Shown: positions 61,862 through 64,000 of the stretch, one piece after another
How the letters are laid out: every line of letters starts with the position of its first letter
Position numbering within the stretch: position 1 is the stretch's first letter
Assembly (NCBI GenBank): GCA_047974375.1
Contig: JBKECF010000052.1
Coordinates: forward strand, 119,359 to 183,358
Origin: JBKECF01 sp047974375
GTDB taxonomy: Bacteria; Bacillota; Clostridia; Lachnospirales; CAMZNU01
Direction of reading: 5' to 3'
Length of the DNA: 64,000 nucleotides
Translations under genes and position numbers: made by a program
The notes under the pieces: model-generated
Databases searched by the model: none
Seen by the model: only the letters and a program-made list of their open reading frames with translations
What the model was told of the DNA's origin: nothing

Positions 61862-61906
61862 AGCCATGTCGAGTGTGTGGTGTTGATGTCGAGGGTGGAG
61901 AAATAA
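61862..61906 (+). other. Second rlmD-type 3' end (attR-like)
   Basis: The frame at 61862 reads SHVECVVLMSRVEK then TAA, the usual C-terminus of RlmD-type methyltransferases, but no body of the gene precedes it. Bases 61865-61887 match the rlmD end at 10375-10397 in 19 of 23 positions. Its codons (GTG GTG TTG ... TCG AGG GTG) are more GC-rich than the host copy, pointing to a donor of different composition. Most likely an attachment-site scar. Confidence 0.65.
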
Positions 61907-62018
61907 AGAACGGGAAAGCCTTTGTTTTATGGGTTTAGTAATTTTGCTAAGCAAGTGAAGCTTTGAGAAATTACAGTTCGCTCCAAAATATCTACCCCCA
62001 AAATAGCCATAGTTTAGG

Positions 62019-62127
62019 CTGTGGATTGGATAACGCAAATTTGAGTGTTCGATATGGATGTTTTGGGGGATAGTTGTGACTGTGGATTGGATAACGGGAT
62101 TTTTGAGTGTGCGGGTTGGATAACAGG
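62019..62127 (+). repeat. Tandem repeats downstream of the second rlmD 3' end
   Basis: CTGTGGATTGGATAACG occurs at 62019-62035 and 62080-62096 (61-bp period), and a shorter GGTTGGATAACAGG at 62114-62127. They resemble the pair at 10532-10575 in sequence and order (ACGGGATT copy, about 10 nt, ACAGG copy). Apart from these and the att scar, the 439-nt gap 61765-62203 shows only a GTAATTT/AAATTAC inverted repeat and no gene. Confidence 0.7.
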
Positions 62128-62203
62128 ACAATTCGCAGAATTTACATAGCCTATAATGGCAACAGTTTTTCGATACAAGATTAATGTTAAGGAGGTGTAT
62201 CTT

Positions 62204-63205
62204 ATGGATGAATCTATTTATATATTACCAGACGATGTAGAAATCATTGATGCCACTGAGTATAGCGATAACATATTAGAATGTTTCTTAGATGTGCCGA
62301 CTATAGCACGGCCTCTGGTCAAGTGTGCAAAGGAAGCGTTTGTGAAAATTGAACAGATGCTATATACAACACCATCATTTATCAATTTGGTTAAAGCAAG
62401 CGTACCCGAGCAAACCCTACAAGCAATCCTTACCAATGACCAAAAGTCCAAGCTTGCAAGCGGTGCATTGAAACTTATGACAAAAAAAGATGGCTCTTTA
62501 ATGGCTAATCTTGTCAATCCAGAAACCAATAAAATTGTGTCCACGGTATCTCTTCAAAGTGTAAACTTGTCACCTGCTATATCACAAACTATAACTAGTT
62601 ATGCTACGCAAATGCAGATGGCTCAGATTGCTGAGCAAATCCAGATAGTTCAGATTGCAATTGAAGAAGTCCGACAAGGGCAGGAATATGATAGACTTGC
62701 AACGGCATACAGTTGTCAACAAAAGTTATTACAGGCGATGGAAATTAAAAACTCGGAATTAAAAGCAACGGCATTATTGAGAATTGCTTTAGATGCAGAA
62801 GATAGTAGGAATTTGTTAATGCAGAGCCAAAGTGCTAACTTAACGTTTGTTAAAGAGCAACCAGAATCTTTTTTCGGAAAAATAATTTCTGGTGCAACAC
62901 CTGATAAAATCAATCAAAGAATGATTGAAATCCGCGAAAGTCTTAATGCGGTAAATATGGTATCTTTAACAGAGGCAGTAGCATATCAGGAAATGGGAGA
63001 AGAAGCTGCATCAAAGAAAAGTCTGCAATACTATGCTGAATACATTCAGAAAGCTTATTTGGATACATATGGATTGGTAGAACGTCTTGATTTGATTGAT
63101 TCCTCGCCTGAGAATTACTGGACAAAAACAGTTCCTGATATTGTGAAGAAAATAGAAGACCTTCCTTGTATGGAGAGTTTGGAGATGTTGGAGGAAAAAA
63201 TCTGA
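62204..63205 (+). CDS. Uncharacterised helical protein
   Basis: 333 residues from the ATG at 62204 after AAGGAGG. No family recognised. The first 70 residues (MDESIYILPDDVEIIDATEY...) contain an acidic start and FLDVPTIARPLVKCAKEAFV. Residues 125-240 are long amphipathic helices rich in Gln, Met and Ala (MQMAQIAEQIQIVQIAIEEV, TALLRIALDAEDSRNLLMQS). The end contains PENYWTKTVPDIVKKIEDLP. The stop overlaps the start of the small zinc-ribbon membrane gene, so the two act as a pair. Confidence 0.7.
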   Translation: MDESIYILPDDVEIIDATEYSDNILECFLDVPTIARPLVKCAKEAFVKIEQMLYTTPSFINLVKASVPEQTLQAILTNDQKSKLASGALKLMTKKDGSLMANLVNPETNKIVSTVSLQSVNLSPAISQTITSYATQMQMAQIAEQIQIVQIAIEEVRQGQEYDRLATAYSCQQKLLQAMEIKNSELKATALLRIALDAEDSRNLLMQSQSANLTFVKEQPESFFGKIISGATPDKINQRMIEIRESLNAVNMVSLTEAVAYQEMGEEAASKKSLQYYAEYIQKAYLDTYGLVERLDLIDSSPENYWTKTVPDIVKKIEDLPCMESLEMLEEKI

Positions 63206-63405
63206 TGGAAAATAAGATTTGTATAAGTAAGAAGTGTAAAAAAGTGCTTCCAGAAGGATACACACATCGTTATTGTGAATCGTGCAGAAATCAGCACGTA
63301 GAAACAATTAAGAAAACAGGAAAAGGATTGCTTTCAATAGCTGGAGGTGTGGCGAGTATTGCGGTAGTCTTGGTCACTAAAGGAAAGATCAACCCTAAAG
63401 ATTAG
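63205..63405 (+). CDS. Small zinc-ribbon membrane protein
   Basis: 66 residues. Four cysteines (CISKKC near the start, YCESC at about 24-28) form a zinc-ribbon-like motif, followed by a glycine-rich hydrophobic helix near 40-60 (GLLSIAGGVASIAVVLVTKG). The start overlaps the stop of the helical protein (TGATG), with GGAGGAAA as ribosome site, so the pair is coupled. Function unknown. Confidence 0.72.
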   Translation: MENKICISKKCKKVLPEGYTHRYCESCRNQHVETIKKTGKGLLSIAGGVASIAVVLVTKGKINPKD

Positions 63406-63460
63406 TTTACAAGAGCATAGCTACCGTAGAGGTTGCTAAATGAGTACGCCCTTGTAAACT
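63404..63460. repeat. 10-bp inverted repeat between convergent genes
   Basis: AGTTTACAAG (63404-63413) and CTTGTAAACT (63451-63460) are perfect complements, 37 nt apart, between the zinc-ribbon gene and the convergent recombinase. Possibly a weak terminator. Confidence 0.5.
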
Positions 63461-63464
63461 TTCC

Positions 63465-64000
63465 CTAAATCTCCATATTTAATCCCGACCTAAACTCAAC
63501 CGAAAACCTATCCTCAAAAACAGTAATCTTCCCTATCAGCCTCTTCACCAGTTGCTCATCAAACTCGATTATTTCAGTAGGTTGAGAAGCAATAAAATCC
63601 TGTAAATCTGTAATGCGGTTTAACTTTTCGTCACGTGTGACAGTATCGGTTTCAGATTGCTTTTTAAGTTCTTTAAGGCGGAATATTTCATCAGCAACGG
63701 TGTCATATTCCTCTTTTTTATTCGCTTTTTTAAGTAGTTCATGTTGCAATTCATTGAGTCTTTCATCGATACCATCTGCCGAGGTAGCATCACAGGCTCG
63801 TACTGCTTTGGCGATATTTTCTTGCAATGTGTTGATAAAATTTTCTTTGTCGCAGAGGGTCTGATTGATGGCTTTTAGTACAATTTCCTGTAAGAGCAAC
63901 TCGTTCACAGTGCGAGAGTGGCAGACGTGATCGGTACGCTCCACACGACTAATGCACCGCCAGACTATGGATTTACAACCACGGTTGTTCCAATGGATTC
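63465..64000 (-). CDS. Serine recombinase, C-terminal part (5' end outside window)
   Basis: The minus-strand frame stays open to the window edge (...IHWNNRGCKSIVWRCISRVERTDH), so the gene continues upstream beyond 64000. What is visible is the zinc-ribbon end, a coiled coil (LQHELLKKANKKEEYDTVAD) and the closing KRLIGKITVFEDRFSVEFRS, homologous to the C-terminus of recombinase 2 (52888-54453) but clearly diverged. It runs opposite to the prophage and probably belongs to a neighbouring element. Confidence 0.88.
   Translation of the reverse strand, partial: IHWNNRGCKSIVWRCISRVERTDHVCHSRTVNELLLQEIVLKAINQTLCDKENFINTLQENIAKAVRACDATSADGIDERLNELQHELLKKANKKEEYDTVADEIFRLKELKKQSETDTVTRDEKLNRITDLQDFIASQPTEIIEFDEQLVKRLIGKITVFEDRFSVEFRSGLNMEI

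Larger units (their letters stand above)
10375..61887. mobile_element. Candidate integrated element at the rlmD 3' end (about 51.5 kb)
   Basis: Bounded by two related 23-nt segments, 10375-10397 (inside rlmD) and 61865-61887, identical at 19 of 23 positions, each in an rlmD C-terminal coding frame. It contains a restriction-modification island, a siphovirus prophage, three serine recombinases and a second cargo block. No relaxase or type IV secretion genes were seen, so it is a prophage-based element rather than a conjugative one. The exact crossover dinucleotide is not resolved. Confidence 0.55.

Noticed and set aside
10375..61887. Element considered as an integrative conjugative element
   Set aside because: No relaxase, coupling protein or type IV secretion genes; structural phage genes dominate.
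62019..62127. Repeats considered as plasmid iterons or CRISPR
   Set aside because: Only three copies, unequal spacing, and no Rep or Cas gene nearby.
61664..62131. Minus-strand open frame across the att region
   Set aside because: It runs antisense to the HD gene end and repeats, with no ribosome site or family pattern.
1..64000. tRNA or rRNA genes
   Set aside because: No cloverleaf or rRNA sequence was recognised on either strand; the integration target appears to be rlmD, not a tRNA.

Overview
The window comes from a low-GC, Gram-positive Clostridia-type chromosome carrying a large integrated mobile region. The host part (1 to about 10.4 kb) is AT-rich. It holds the 3' part of uvrA, a SCIFF precursor (six Cys in a 46-residue peptide) with its radical SAM maturase, a secD-secF pair, a DUF2161 nuclease-like gene, a cardiolipin synthase, an aminotransferase and rlmD. 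SCIFF plus secDF is a hallmark of Clostridia. The genus cannot be fixed from the sequence.

At the 3' end of rlmD the chromosome gives way to accessory DNA. A second, diverged copy of an rlmD 3' end (encoding SHVECVVLMSRVEK and a stop) lies at 61862-61906. Related tandem repeats follow about 155 bp downstream of each copy (10532-10575 and 62019-62127). I read 10.38-61.88 kb as one element integrated at rlmD. A second element, or the outer part of a larger one, begins after 61.88 kb and carries an inverted serine recombinase at the right edge (63465 to beyond the window).

Within the element, the left flank (10.6-16.6 kb) is a restriction-modification island. An HTH gene overlaps a HaeIII-like cytosine methyltransferase on the + strand. 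Facing it is a four-gene minus-strand operon: an unknown protein, an SF1 helicase, an HTH gene and a probable restriction endonuclease. The core (about 17.1-54.5 kb) is an HK97-type siphovirus prophage. Its order is a structured RNA, sigma-like gene, antirepressor, DUF4406, primase-helicase, VRR-NUC, SNF2 helicase, ArpU-like regulator, HNH and probable cos region, terminase, two methyltransferases, head, tail, holin and amidase. A second replication block follows (DUF2800, DUF2815, family A DNA polymerase), then SHOCT and three serine recombinase genes. Virion and lysis genes look intact. One virulence-protein-type gene is frameshifted. A hairpin motif with the loop AAGGCTANTA recurs at three module junctions.

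The right flank (54.5-61.8 kb) is a second cargo block. It contains HTH, GIY-YIG nuclease, PD-(D/E)XK-like protein and a tail-anchored-like protein, then a compact operon of SIR2-like protein, STAND NTPase with TPR-like repeats, cupin-Nudix protein and HD hydrolase. That last operon is my best candidate for an undescribed system: an NLR-like sensor beside NAD/nucleotide-acting enzymes as separate genes. The region past 62.2 kb has an unknown helical protein, a small zinc-ribbon membrane protein and the inverted recombinase.
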